This document shows, piece by piece, positions 39,303 through 45,658 of a DNA stretch of 45,658 bases; position 1 is the first letter of the stretch; the number at the start of each line of letters is the position of its first letter. The stretch spans positions 1 to 45,658 of the forward strand of contig SVEK01000024.1 of NCBI GenBank assembly GCA_015057405.1, given 5' to 3'. Under the pieces are notes generated by a model. The model saw only the letters and a program-made list of their open reading frames with translations. It made no database searches and had not been told where the DNA came from. This stretch comes from Lachnospiraceae bacterium. Its GTDB lineage: Bacteria; Bacillota; Clostridia; Lachnospirales; Lachnospiraceae. The translations under genes were made by a program, and so were the position numbers.

Positions 39303-41423
39303 TTACTTCTTCATCTTGACTTTTTTCACAGTGCTCCATGGTCCGTATATTAATTTGCCACCTTCATTCTTGAATGCCCTGACTCTTACGTAATACGTTT
39401 TACCTTTCTTCAAGTCAAACCAATTACGTGTATTTCCAAAAGATGTTCCTGTTTTCTTGTTCTTACTAAAATTCTTCTTAGTAGAAATCTGAACTTTATA
39501 ATAGCAGCCCTTTTGCTTTTTCCATTTCACTTTAAGAGCATTATAATTAGTGCATTTAGCATATACAATTTTAACCTTGGAAGGTTTTTTAGTTTTTTTA
39601 ACAGATGATGTGGTGTTCTGCAAACCATTTTGCACTTTATTCGCTGACTGATTAGTAACACCCGGGGTTATAGCATTTGAATTGTTATTAGCAGTATTGT
39701 TAATAATATCGTTGTTATAGTTAGTATTATCTCCAGCATCTAACTTAGGTGTATAATTATCACACCATGAAAAACCACATACGCTGCACTGATGCAACAA
39801 ATACCCCTGCTCAGTATGTGTTGCCTCTACAGAATGAACAAGAATAGAATGATCATTTACATTAAAAGTTCTTGTAAATACTAATGCTGAATTATCTACG
39901 GATGTTGCAGTGATAGTCGCTACGCCCTTACTCTTAATTGTAATATTTCCATTTGCGTCAACATCAGCTACGTCTGTATTATTACTTGCAAAAGTAAAAT
40001 TGGTCAAATCAATATCAATGTAGTTCTGCAAACTAAATACCTTGTTTAAATCACTACATAACATCTCAACAGTGTAATGTGATGGTTCTGATATGTATTT
40101 TCCTTTTGCAGCCACTATTCTTACCGAATCATTATTACCACCGGTTATATCAGGAGTAATACTATCATTCCCATCAAAACACTGTACCCAATGATACATT
40201 CCATCCAAATCCATGAAGCAGCCAATTCCTATACTGGTAAAATCTGAATCAATAATATTAGAATAATGTCCCGGTGATTCAATCCAATCTTCCATAACAC
40301 TTTCCGGTGTCATTTGTCCCATAGCAATATTTTCACCACACGCATAAGACTCTCTGAATAATGAAAAACACTCCTCATCATTAGGTCTTGTATGAGAAAA
40401 ATATACTGATATTTCTGCAGCTCTCTGCATTGCGGTTTCAAGAAGACTTTTATCCATTGTCAATGCATTTAGTCCTAATTGTGTTCTTGTTTCATTGACA
40501 ATTTCAAGTACCTGATACGCATAATCATAATTCTCCTGTCCTTTTACCGTCAAATTAATTATCGTATTATCAGTCTGATTATTTCCATTTTGCGTACCAT
40601 TTTGCGTACCATTACCCGAATCATTAACGTCGCTTTCTAATTCGATTTTATCACTATCCAACTGAATCATCGGTCTTATTCCGCATATATTATCAGGTTG
40701 CATATGATACATAATTCCGCCATATATTGTAACAGTCATTATTCCGGTATCCTGACCATTATTCCTTAACCAGTATACGTCACTCTCTCCGCCATCAAAC
40801 ATACTTGGTTTAGTAGCTGTATAATCAGTATTAAATGCCATTCGTGACGAATCCTCATATTCTTCATAATCAAATCCGTATTCATAATTAGTCACATCTT
40901 CAAATGAAGGAACATATACCTTATCAGTCGTTGTAATATCTTCAGTTTCTAATAATGCATCACCTTTTGTTACAATAGTATTTTCTACAATTGCCAGCTG
41001 TTCATTAGCGGAAAATGCATTATCGAAAAATGTTCCGTTTAGCCAAGTACGTAACTCAGAGTTTTCCCATGTAACATAAGTTTTACTTACATCAAATTCT
41101 TTTGCATCAATTATCATATCTGATAAAAGCAGAATTGTACCGTCAGCAACAGACAGCACTTTCCAATTAATAGGCTCTTTACTGTCAAGTTCATTAACAT
41201 CGCCATCTCCGTTCGTGTCACTTTGCAGGTAATTACCGAAGCTAATTATATCGCCATAATTTATTGAATCAGAATAAACAACACAATCCGATTTATTAAT
41301 TTCATTTTCCAATGCATAAGACACATTTACCGGTGCCAAAACATAAGAAATTGCCAGGCTGAATATCATTAGCTTAGAACTCATTTTTTTAATTATTTTT
41401 TTGTACAAATTATTTGTTTTCAT
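39303..41423 (-). CDS. Secreted multidomain protein: DUF6273, CAP/SCP, Big2-like, FN3
   Basis: A 706-residue exported protein with a signal peptide (about 1-38). A DUF6273-type domain (about 55-255) has GDIISFGNYLQSD, a calcium-loop-like DTNGDGDVNELD, INWKVL, YVTWENSELRTWLNGTF and IRPMIQL. An Asn/Gly/Thr/Gln linker follows, then a CAP domain (about 290-425) with YFSHTRPND, YACGENIAMG, WIESPGHYSNI and HWVQCF. Next come a Big2-like domain, a Cys-containing segment (HQCSVCGFSWC), a Thr/Asn linker and a C-terminal fibronectin type III domain (about 615-706). AAGGAG lies upstream. The CAP domain's role in bacteria is unsettled. Confidence 0.88.
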   Translation of the reverse strand: MKTNNLYKKIIKKMSSKLMIFSLAISYVLAPVNVSYALENEINKSDCVVYSDSINYGDIISFGNYLQSDTNGDGDVNELDSKEPINWKVLSVADGTILLLSDMIIDAKEFDVSKTYVTWENSELRTWLNGTFFDNAFSANEQLAIVENTIVTKGDALLETEDITTTDKVYVPSFEDVTNYEYGFDYEEYEDSSRMAFNTDYTATKPSMFDGGESDVYWLRNNGQDTGIMTVTIYGGIMYHMQPDNICGIRPMIQLDSDKIELESDVNDSGNGTQNGTQNGNNQTDNTIINLTVKGQENYDYAYQVLEIVNETRTQLGLNALTMDKSLLETAMQRAAEISVYFSHTRPNDEECFSLFRESYACGENIAMGQMTPESVMEDWIESPGHYSNIIDSDFTSIGIGCFMDLDGMYHWVQCFDGNDSITPDITGGNNDSVRIVAAKGKYISEPSHYTVEMLCSDLNKVFSLQNYIDIDLTNFTFASNNTDVADVDANGNITIKSKGVATITATSVDNSALVFTRTFNVNDHSILVHSVEATHTEQGYLLHQCSVCGFSWCDNYTPKLDAGDNTNYNNDIINNTANNNSNAITPGVTNQSANKVQNGLQNTTSSVKKTKKPSKVKIVYAKCTNYNALKVKWKKQKGCYYKVQISTKKNFSKNKKTGTSFGNTRNWFDLKKGKTYYVRVRAFKNEGGKLIYGPWSTVKKVKMKK

Positions 41424-41489
41424 GTTATTCTACACTCCTTTTTTTATTGGAACAAATTAATAATAATACTGTCTTTTTATCAGGATATA

Positions 41490-42518
41490 TTACCAACTTC
41501 GGTATACTTTTGTATATATTTTTGTATGTAACAGATTTAATTCGATTGAATTATACAATAATTTTATCTCATTCAATATCCAAATAGGTTTGTTATCCTC
41601 AACACATTGTTTTAAAATAGAATTGATTAGATTACACACGAAAGCCTGCATAGTAATACTATCACTTATATTATCCATCCCCATATTATGAAAAATACAA
41701 TTCGCACCGGGACAAATAACCTCATCTTCTCGAACAATTATTCTTATAGAATGACTACCTTCATCCCCCTGTGTCATATATTCATTCTGACAATTTTGCA
41801 ACTCCGAAATAATACTGTTTGAAATTTGAATTATTGCATCATTTTGAAACAACTGATTTACTCTATCTTTGAAATGATTATTCATAATACTATTCCATGA
41901 ACTTGGTGTTATCTTTTTTGTAGCTTGAATACAACAATCCCTACACTCTACTTTTCTGTATTTGTCTTTTACTCCTAAAGCAATATCTAACGGATTTCTT
42001 AATAATTTTACCTTTATTCTGTCACTTTTATTCCATAATTCACTGACTTCAAACCCGTAACTTATTAAAGTCTTCTTTGTTTTATTAATACTATGAACTA
42101 CTTTACCATATTCAATTAATGTAGAATATCTTGATTCCTTTGTATCTATTCCATCATGGCCCCAGACCCTGTATTCAACAGTACCTACACAACTCGTAGT
42201 GGTAATAATTTCATATTCCCTATTTGAAAAATAACTTAACGCTGAAATAATATTAATACCCTTCGTTATTGCTTCCTGATCCATGCCTAATTCAAACACA
42301 GAATCTCTTCCTTCAAGCTTAACTAACGTAGAATTAATCTGCTCAATTTGTACCTCAATAGGATTATCTTCTGTAGGGAAATTCTTTCCTGTTTTTTTTG
42401 ATTCCCTACAATCAACAATAAATGCAGTTCCACAATAAGGACATGCTAATCTCGTTGTAAATGTTTCAATTGTAATATTTCCTCCACATTGAGAACATGT
42501 AACCGGTATGATTTTCAT
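41490..42518 (-). CDS. Zinc-ribbon protein of unknown function
   Basis: A 342-residue protein with an N-terminal zinc ribbon (CSQCGG at Cys8/11, CPYCGT at Cys27/30). A long mixed alpha/beta region with scattered cysteines (VECRDCCIQ, CPGANCIFHN) follows and I cannot assign it. It has neither signal peptide nor membrane helix, so it is cytoplasmic. GGGGAGG precedes the ATG by nine bases. Upstream lies one copy of a 30-bp element also present before the gene at 44487-45071. Confidence 0.7.
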   Translation of the reverse strand: MKIIPVTCSQCGGNITIETFTTRLACPYCGTAFIVDCRESKKTGKNFPTEDNPIEVQIEQINSTLVKLEGRDSVFELGMDQEAITKGINIISALSYFSNREYEIITTTSCVGTVEYRVWGHDGIDTKESRYSTLIEYGKVVHSINKTKKTLISYGFEVSELWNKSDRIKVKLLRNPLDIALGVKDKYRKVECRDCCIQATKKITPSSWNSIMNNHFKDRVNQLFQNDAIIQISNSIISELQNCQNEYMTQGDEGSHSIRIIVREDEVICPGANCIFHNMGMDNISDSITMQAFVCNLINSILKQCVEDNKPIWILNEIKLLYNSIELNLLHTKIYTKVYRSW

Positions 42519-42570
42519 TTGTTACTTCCTCCCCAAAATTTAATATTACAATATTATCATATATATCCCC

Positions 42571-42600
42571 AAAAAAATTTTCCGTTTTTTGTTTAGTTCT
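42571..42600. repeat. Copy 1 of a repeated upstream element
   Basis: AAAAATTTTCCGTTTTTT then GTTTAGTTCT. The same sequence with small changes lies at 45208-45239. Both copies stand upstream of minus-strand genes (41490-42518 and 44487-45071). Confidence 0.6.
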
Positions 42601-42697
42601 ATAAAACAAAATCTACATATTATTTTTTAGGATAAAGCAACATTTTCAGCTCCGCCGCAGTGCGATGTCATTATTAATCTTCACCATACTAATTATT

Positions 42698-43245
42698 TCA
42701 GAATACAACTCCTTCCAAAACACTATTAACAAAATCCGCACTTTCCCCCTTCACATTGCATATCTGAGGTATGGAATAATTAAGCTTCAACATATTATTA
42801 ATTATTTGTATCTTTGATTTTCTCTCTCCTGCTTCTTCTCCGAGTTCTATTCCCATTTCCATTCCTTTTTCCATTCCTTTTTCCAGTCCTTTTTCATGTG
42901 CAATTTTTCTTTCGTCGCACATAAGCAATTCAAATTCTTCTTCACTTAATTCTGTTATGCTCATTGGGATTTCACCTCCACCATGTTCTAAGAAAAAATC
43001 TTTCAGTATATTATTCTTTATGCACTCTTTAACGGCAAGTGCAAGTGCCTTATCTTTGTCCTTAATTTCTCTGTATATCCTTTATTAATATTAAGTGTTA
43101 ATACCGTAAGTTCCAATGCGGGTTCATCTGTTTCTGTCATGTATAAATCAGACAGTCTGCTCTCAAATCTTTCCGGCATCTCCTGCATTCCCATATAAAA
43201 CACCACAAATTTGGGCTGCGGTATAAGTATTTTGGCGGATGAATA
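42698..43245 (-). pseudogene. Broken Rpn-family (PD-(D/E)XK) recombination-promoting nuclease gene
   Basis: Fragments of an Rpn/transposase-31-type gene in order. PKFVVFYMGMQEMPERFESRLSDLY and LELTVLTLNINKGY (down to about 43080) lie in one frame. DKALALAVKECIKNNILKDFFLEHGG, then the C-terminal helical part with GLEKGMEKGMEMGIELGEE (43055-42698), lie in another. One base appears lost near 43060, and the segment normally between NINKGY and DKALALAV is missing, so a deletion as well as a frameshift occurred. The catalytic N-terminus (upstream of about 43245) is absent. The surviving Met start at 42964 would give an 88-residue tail. Confidence 0.8.
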
Positions 43246-43343
43246 TACCGAACGGTTTTTCTTTCATCTTATCCCCTCTTTCAATAAAAATTGCCGCTTG
43301 CGACATTCTCCGCCTGCGGCGGCTTGTGTTATCAACATTTACT

Positions 43344-43380
43344 GCTCCGCCGTAGTCAGATTCCCGCGGAGCACTTTTTT
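43344..43380 (+). terminator. Plus-strand terminator without an associated gene
   Basis: GCTCCGC (43344-43350) pairs with GCGGAGC (43366-43372), and TTTTTT follows at 43375-43380. No plus-strand gene precedes it, so it is probably left over from rearrangement near the nuclease pseudogene. The rest of 43246-43781 is non-coding, with another GC-rich stem (CCGCCTGCGGCGG) near 43310. Confidence 0.6.
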
Positions 43381-43666
43381 ACCGTGACAATTTCAACTAA
43401 ATTTCCGATAAAAAAATGTTCATTTCACAGAGGGTTTCTACATACTCAGAGACCCTCGCATTAATTTCTGATTTAAAGCATAGAGTTTCTGAATCACATA
43501 GATATATAAGATTGCTTTGCGCATTAGAAATGTAGTATGCTTTTTTGTTATATGATTTTTAGCTACGAAATATCAGATTAATTTTTCAAATCCTATAATG
43601 CAATTATAGCATTACATTAATTTTTGTCAAGAAGAAAATGCAATACATTAATAACATGTAATATAA

Positions 43667-43700
43667 AACAGAGCCCGACTCAATCTCATCAGACTCTGTT
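43667..43700 (-). terminator. Terminator of the small membrane protein gene
   Basis: AACAGAG and CTCTGTT form a perfect 7-bp stem around a 20-base loop. On the minus strand the stem is followed by TTATATTA. It lies about 80 bases after the stop of the gene at 43782. Confidence 0.6.
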
Positions 43701-43781
43701 CCGGTAATAATTCTTTTTCCGATATATTTAATCCTGTATTTCTTAATTCTTCAATTAAAAAATTTAATTCTCTGCAACTAT

Positions 43782-44315
43782 TTAATCAAAATAATCTTTA
43801 AAATGCTCCAAATTTACGCCAACTCCTTGCATTGATTTATTCTCCTGTTCAATATACCATAATACAAAAAGGATCACTACGATAACAATTCCGATAAGCA
43901 ATAAACTATTAATATTTCTTGTGGCTGTTACAATACCTTTTCCTGTATTCCCTTCCTTTTTAAAATCTTTAATAATATTTCCCTGATATGTTAATCTCCC
44001 ATAATCTCCCGGTGCAATTACCAATTTACCGGCAATTAGATTGCGCATCACTTTTGATTCTCCATTTTCGAATGTAACCACATACCATTCTTTACTACCC
44101 TCAGCTTTTCTAAGTTCAACAATTTCAGCATTTCTTGTCTCTACCGCCACAAATTTGTCCCTAATCTTTTTTTTGAACAAAGCAAAAGCGACAATACTCA
44201 CAATAATCACAACATAAATTAATACGATTAATATTCCTTTATCATCTGTAGATTTAGGACTACTTGCATTCTTCAGAAATGCATCCTCTATACCACCTAT
44301 AAGATTAACAATCAT
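43782..44315 (-). CDS. Two-helix membrane protein, unknown
   Basis: A 177-residue protein; ATG 44315 is favoured (AAGGAGAG seven bases upstream) over a GTG two codons before it. A first hydrophobic helix lies at about 27-48 and a second at about 133-155. Between them is a small beta-rich domain (KEWYVVTFENGESKVMRNL, VIAPGDYGRLTYQG) of the type often found in SH3-like cytoplasmic modules. I do not recognise a characterised family. It lies between two small genes of similar kind and probably forms its own unit with a terminator. Confidence 0.65.
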   Translation of the reverse strand: MIVNLIGGIEDAFLKNASSPKSTDDKGILIVLIYVVIIVSIVAFALFKKKIRDKFVAVETRNAEIVELRKAEGSKEWYVVTFENGESKVMRNLIAGKLVIAPGDYGRLTYQGNIIKDFKKEGNTGKGIVTATRNINSLLLIGIVIVVILFVLWYIEQENKSMQGVGVNLEHFKDYFD

Positions 44316-44486
44316 AATCACACTCTCCTTCTTTACAAAACTTTACAAATAACTGCCTATACTAAAAAAATATGTATCTTAGCTTTTATTAAACTACTTT
44401 ATGTTTACTGAGTCTCTGCCTGATAATTAATAACTTCTTTTTTAGAGAATAATTTATCTTTGCCTCAGATATAGAATTATCCCTTA

Positions 44487-45071
44487 TTATTTCCACTTAA
44501 TCTCCTTGAATTTACTGAACTTCAACCCTTTCTTTTTAGCAAGTTTTTTTGCATATTTTATTGCTGCACTATGAACTTCATCATATGAACTGTAAGAAAA
44601 AGATTTTGCTCCGTTCTTGATTTCCCTGAATTTTCCGTTACTATATTTATACATTACAATTCTGCCGCATCCGCCACCTGCAAATTCTTCAACAAATAAA
44701 TATTTTTTATAATGATATATTGTCTGTCCTGAAAATTTGTTGATATTCGATACCATAACCTGATTATTCGCTTCGCCACTATATTTATATACGTAAATTT
44801 TGCATATACTGTAATTATACTGATCCATCATTAAAAACAACGGATACTTAGCATTCGGAACAGAAAGATACGCATATGAAAAATGATCCTCACCCATCAA
44901 ATAACGATCCGGACTTGCTGCAATTAATTCATCTATCTTTTTATCATACATTCTCAAATATAGTGTTTTCATTTGTTTTACCGAAACGGCAGCTTCGGGT
45001 ACACTTGCATTCTCCATAAACAGAGTAATACTTAACATTAATACAAAACATAGTTTAATAATCCTTTTCAT
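44487..45071 (-). CDS. Small secreted protein, unknown
   Basis: A 194-residue protein with a clear signal peptide (about 1-27). The mature part is beta-rich with many Tyr and Lys residues (YPLFLMMDQYNYSICKIYVYKYSG, IYHYKKYLFVEEFAGGG) and ends in a basic helix (AAIKYAKKLAKKKG). The pattern resembles small repeat-type extracellular proteins of Lachnospiraceae but I cannot assign a family. AGAGGTG precedes the ATG. About 85 bases upstream lies a four-codon mini-ORF with a perfect ribosome binding site, and beyond that copy 2 of the repeated element. Confidence 0.65.
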   Translation of the reverse strand: MKRIIKLCFVLMLSITLFMENASVPEAAVSVKQMKTLYLRMYDKKIDELIAASPDRYLMGEDHFSYAYLSVPNAKYPLFLMMDQYNYSICKIYVYKYSGEANNQVMVSNINKFSGQTIYHYKKYLFVEEFAGGGCGRIVMYKYSNGKFREIKNGAKSFSYSSYDEVHSAAIKYAKKLAKKKGLKFSKFKEIKWK

Positions 45072-45139
45072 TTAAAACACCTCTTCCGCAATAAAATAAT
45101 ACTTAATTAATTTACCTTGTGAAATAATACTGCGTTTTT

Positions 45140-45154
45140 TTATATGCTACACAT
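45140..45154 (-). other. Four-codon mini-ORF with a perfect ribosome binding site
   Basis: On the minus strand AGGAGG (45163-45168) stands eight bases before ATG-TGT-AGC-ATA-TAA, in the leader of the secreted protein gene that starts at 45071. It may be a leader peptide affecting that transcript, or chance. Confidence 0.3.
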
Positions 45155-45207
45155 ACTTTTTTCCTCCTTTATTAACCTAAAACGTATTATATAACAAATA
45201 CCTTACT

Positions 45208-45239
45208 AAAAATTTTCCGTTTTTTTGTTTTAGTACTCT
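45208..45239. repeat. Copy 2 of the repeated upstream element
   Basis: AAAAATTTTCCGTTTTTT followed by TGTTTTAGTACTCT, matching 42571-42600 with one inserted T in the run and few other changes. On the minus strand TATAAT (45188-45193) follows shortly, so the element lies at or just upstream of a promoter. Confidence 0.6.
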
Positions 45240-45259
45240 AAATAACCCGCGCACTATAA

Positions 45260-45310
45260 TAAAAAACATCGCAGTAAGCAAGTTATCATCTACTCATCTT
45301 ACAGCGATGT
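45260..45310 (-). terminator. Terminator of the excisionase-like operon
   Basis: ACATCGC-A-GTAAG (45266-45278) pairs with CTTAC-A-GCGATGT (45298-45310), 12 pairs with one mismatch; on the minus strand TTTTTTATT follows. It lies about 45 bases after the excisionase-like stop. Confidence 0.85.
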
Positions 45311-45354
45311 CATTTCGTTTGGTATAGCAAATACATAAACGACACATTTTTCAC

Positions 45355-45543
45355 TTATAAAATTTGATTCAGTAGCCCTGTATCCAGCCTTCCTTTGTGT
45401 GCATATAGTCTTTTACCGATACGGACGGTAAAACTGTTTTTCGGATTAGTAAGGAGTTCTCTCGCCTTGGTCTGACCGATACCCAAATACTCACACATTT
45501 CTTTTACATTGAGTAATGCCTTTTTATCAATCTTATCCATCAT
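45355..45543 (-). CDS. Excisionase-like small DNA-binding protein
   Basis: A 62-residue winged-helix protein of the Tn916 Xis/MerR-like type: ALLNVKEMCEYLGIGQTKARELL is the helix-turn-helix, then FTVRIGKRLYAHKGRLDTGL. Such proteins bend DNA during excision of integrative elements. The ATG at 45543 overlaps the stop of the upstream gene (TGATG), and AAGGTGG lies just before. No integrase follows; a strong terminator does. It could be the residue of an integrative element extending to the right of the window, or a free-standing regulator. Confidence 0.75.
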   Translation of the reverse strand: MMDKIDKKALLNVKEMCEYLGIGQTKARELLTNPKNSFTVRIGKRLYAHKGRLDTGLLNQIL

Positions 45544-45658
45544 CAATCCACCTTCACTCCTCTCTCCTCAAGTTGCTGTTTCAACTTAATTGCCTGTCCC
45601 AACAGTTCATCCATCTTGTCGAAATACCTACACGATTCTGTTCCATTACCTTGTGCCT
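45543..45658 (-). CDS. C-terminal end of a gene running off the window
   Basis: The last 37 codons of an open frame (NGTESCRYFDKMDELLGQ, then AIKLKQQLEERGVKVD), with the N-terminus beyond the right edge. The helical end resembles small proteins encoded next to excisionases on integrative elements. It is translationally coupled to the excisionase-like gene through TGATG. Confidence 0.55.
   Translation of the reverse strand, partial: AQGNGTESCRYFDKMDELLGQAIKLKQQLEERGVKVD

Overview
The window is AT-rich chromosomal DNA from a Gram-positive anaerobe, most likely a Lachnospiraceae-type member of the Clostridia. The grounds are strong AGGAGG-type ribosome binding sites with ATG/GTG/TTG starts, a Csp-like S8 peptidase, a split transketolase, a CIRCE operator, Big2/CAP/FN3 secreted proteins and an Rpn-nuclease remnant. 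I cannot name a species. There are no rRNA or tRNA genes and no CRISPR array. Most of the window is host backbone; 8.98-9.7 kb, 42.7-43.4 kb and the extreme right end carry debris or genes of mobile elements.

1-9 kb: an S8 peptidase and a diguanylate cyclase lie beyond larB-larC-larE (minus strand), the three genes that build the nickel-pincer nucleotide (NPN) cofactor of lactate racemase. Divergent from them are a phosphopantetheinyl transferase, a small membrane protein and the nickel chaperones hypA-hypB. No larA and no hydrogenase or urease gene is visible, so this is a nickel/NPN supply locus without its client enzyme in view. HypB has His in place of the Asn of its NKxD motif. An IS256-like end and a 5'-truncated cysteine peptidase follow hypB directly.

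10-18 kb: a compact minus-strand operon encodes a PqqD-like protein, an S26-like peptidase with a Ser/His pair, a PF14907-type nucleotidyltransferase and an HprK-like kinase. Kinase and nucleotidyltransferase homologues are known tailoring genes of some Firmicute lasso-peptide clusters, but no lasso cyclase or leader protease (C/B2) is present. A 51-residue leader-like peptide lies 5 kb away, behind a perfect 21-bp palindrome. This is the best candidate for an undescribed system. Secreted Big2 and repeat-module proteins sit between.

18-29 kb: a GH27 alpha-galactosidase; an araD/split-transketolase pentose operon; an anchored arylsulfotransferase-fold protein that lacks the catalytic histidines; an M15 peptidase; a large hybrid histidine kinase; a membrane protein; and an Amidase_3.

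29-39 kb: htpG with a perfect CIRCE and a textbook promoter; a GH13 debranching-enzyme homologue in which all three catalytic acids are Asn; an ABC-F protein with degenerate ATPase motifs; a CNNM/CBS/CorC protein; a MinD-like protein with an unusual P-loop and a TTG start; and pyrE.

39-45.7 kb: secreted DUF6273-CAP-FN3 and zinc-ribbon proteins, an Rpn-nuclease pseudogene, small secreted or membrane proteins, a non-coding element repeated upstream of two of these genes, and an excisionase-like gene coupled to a gene that runs off the window.
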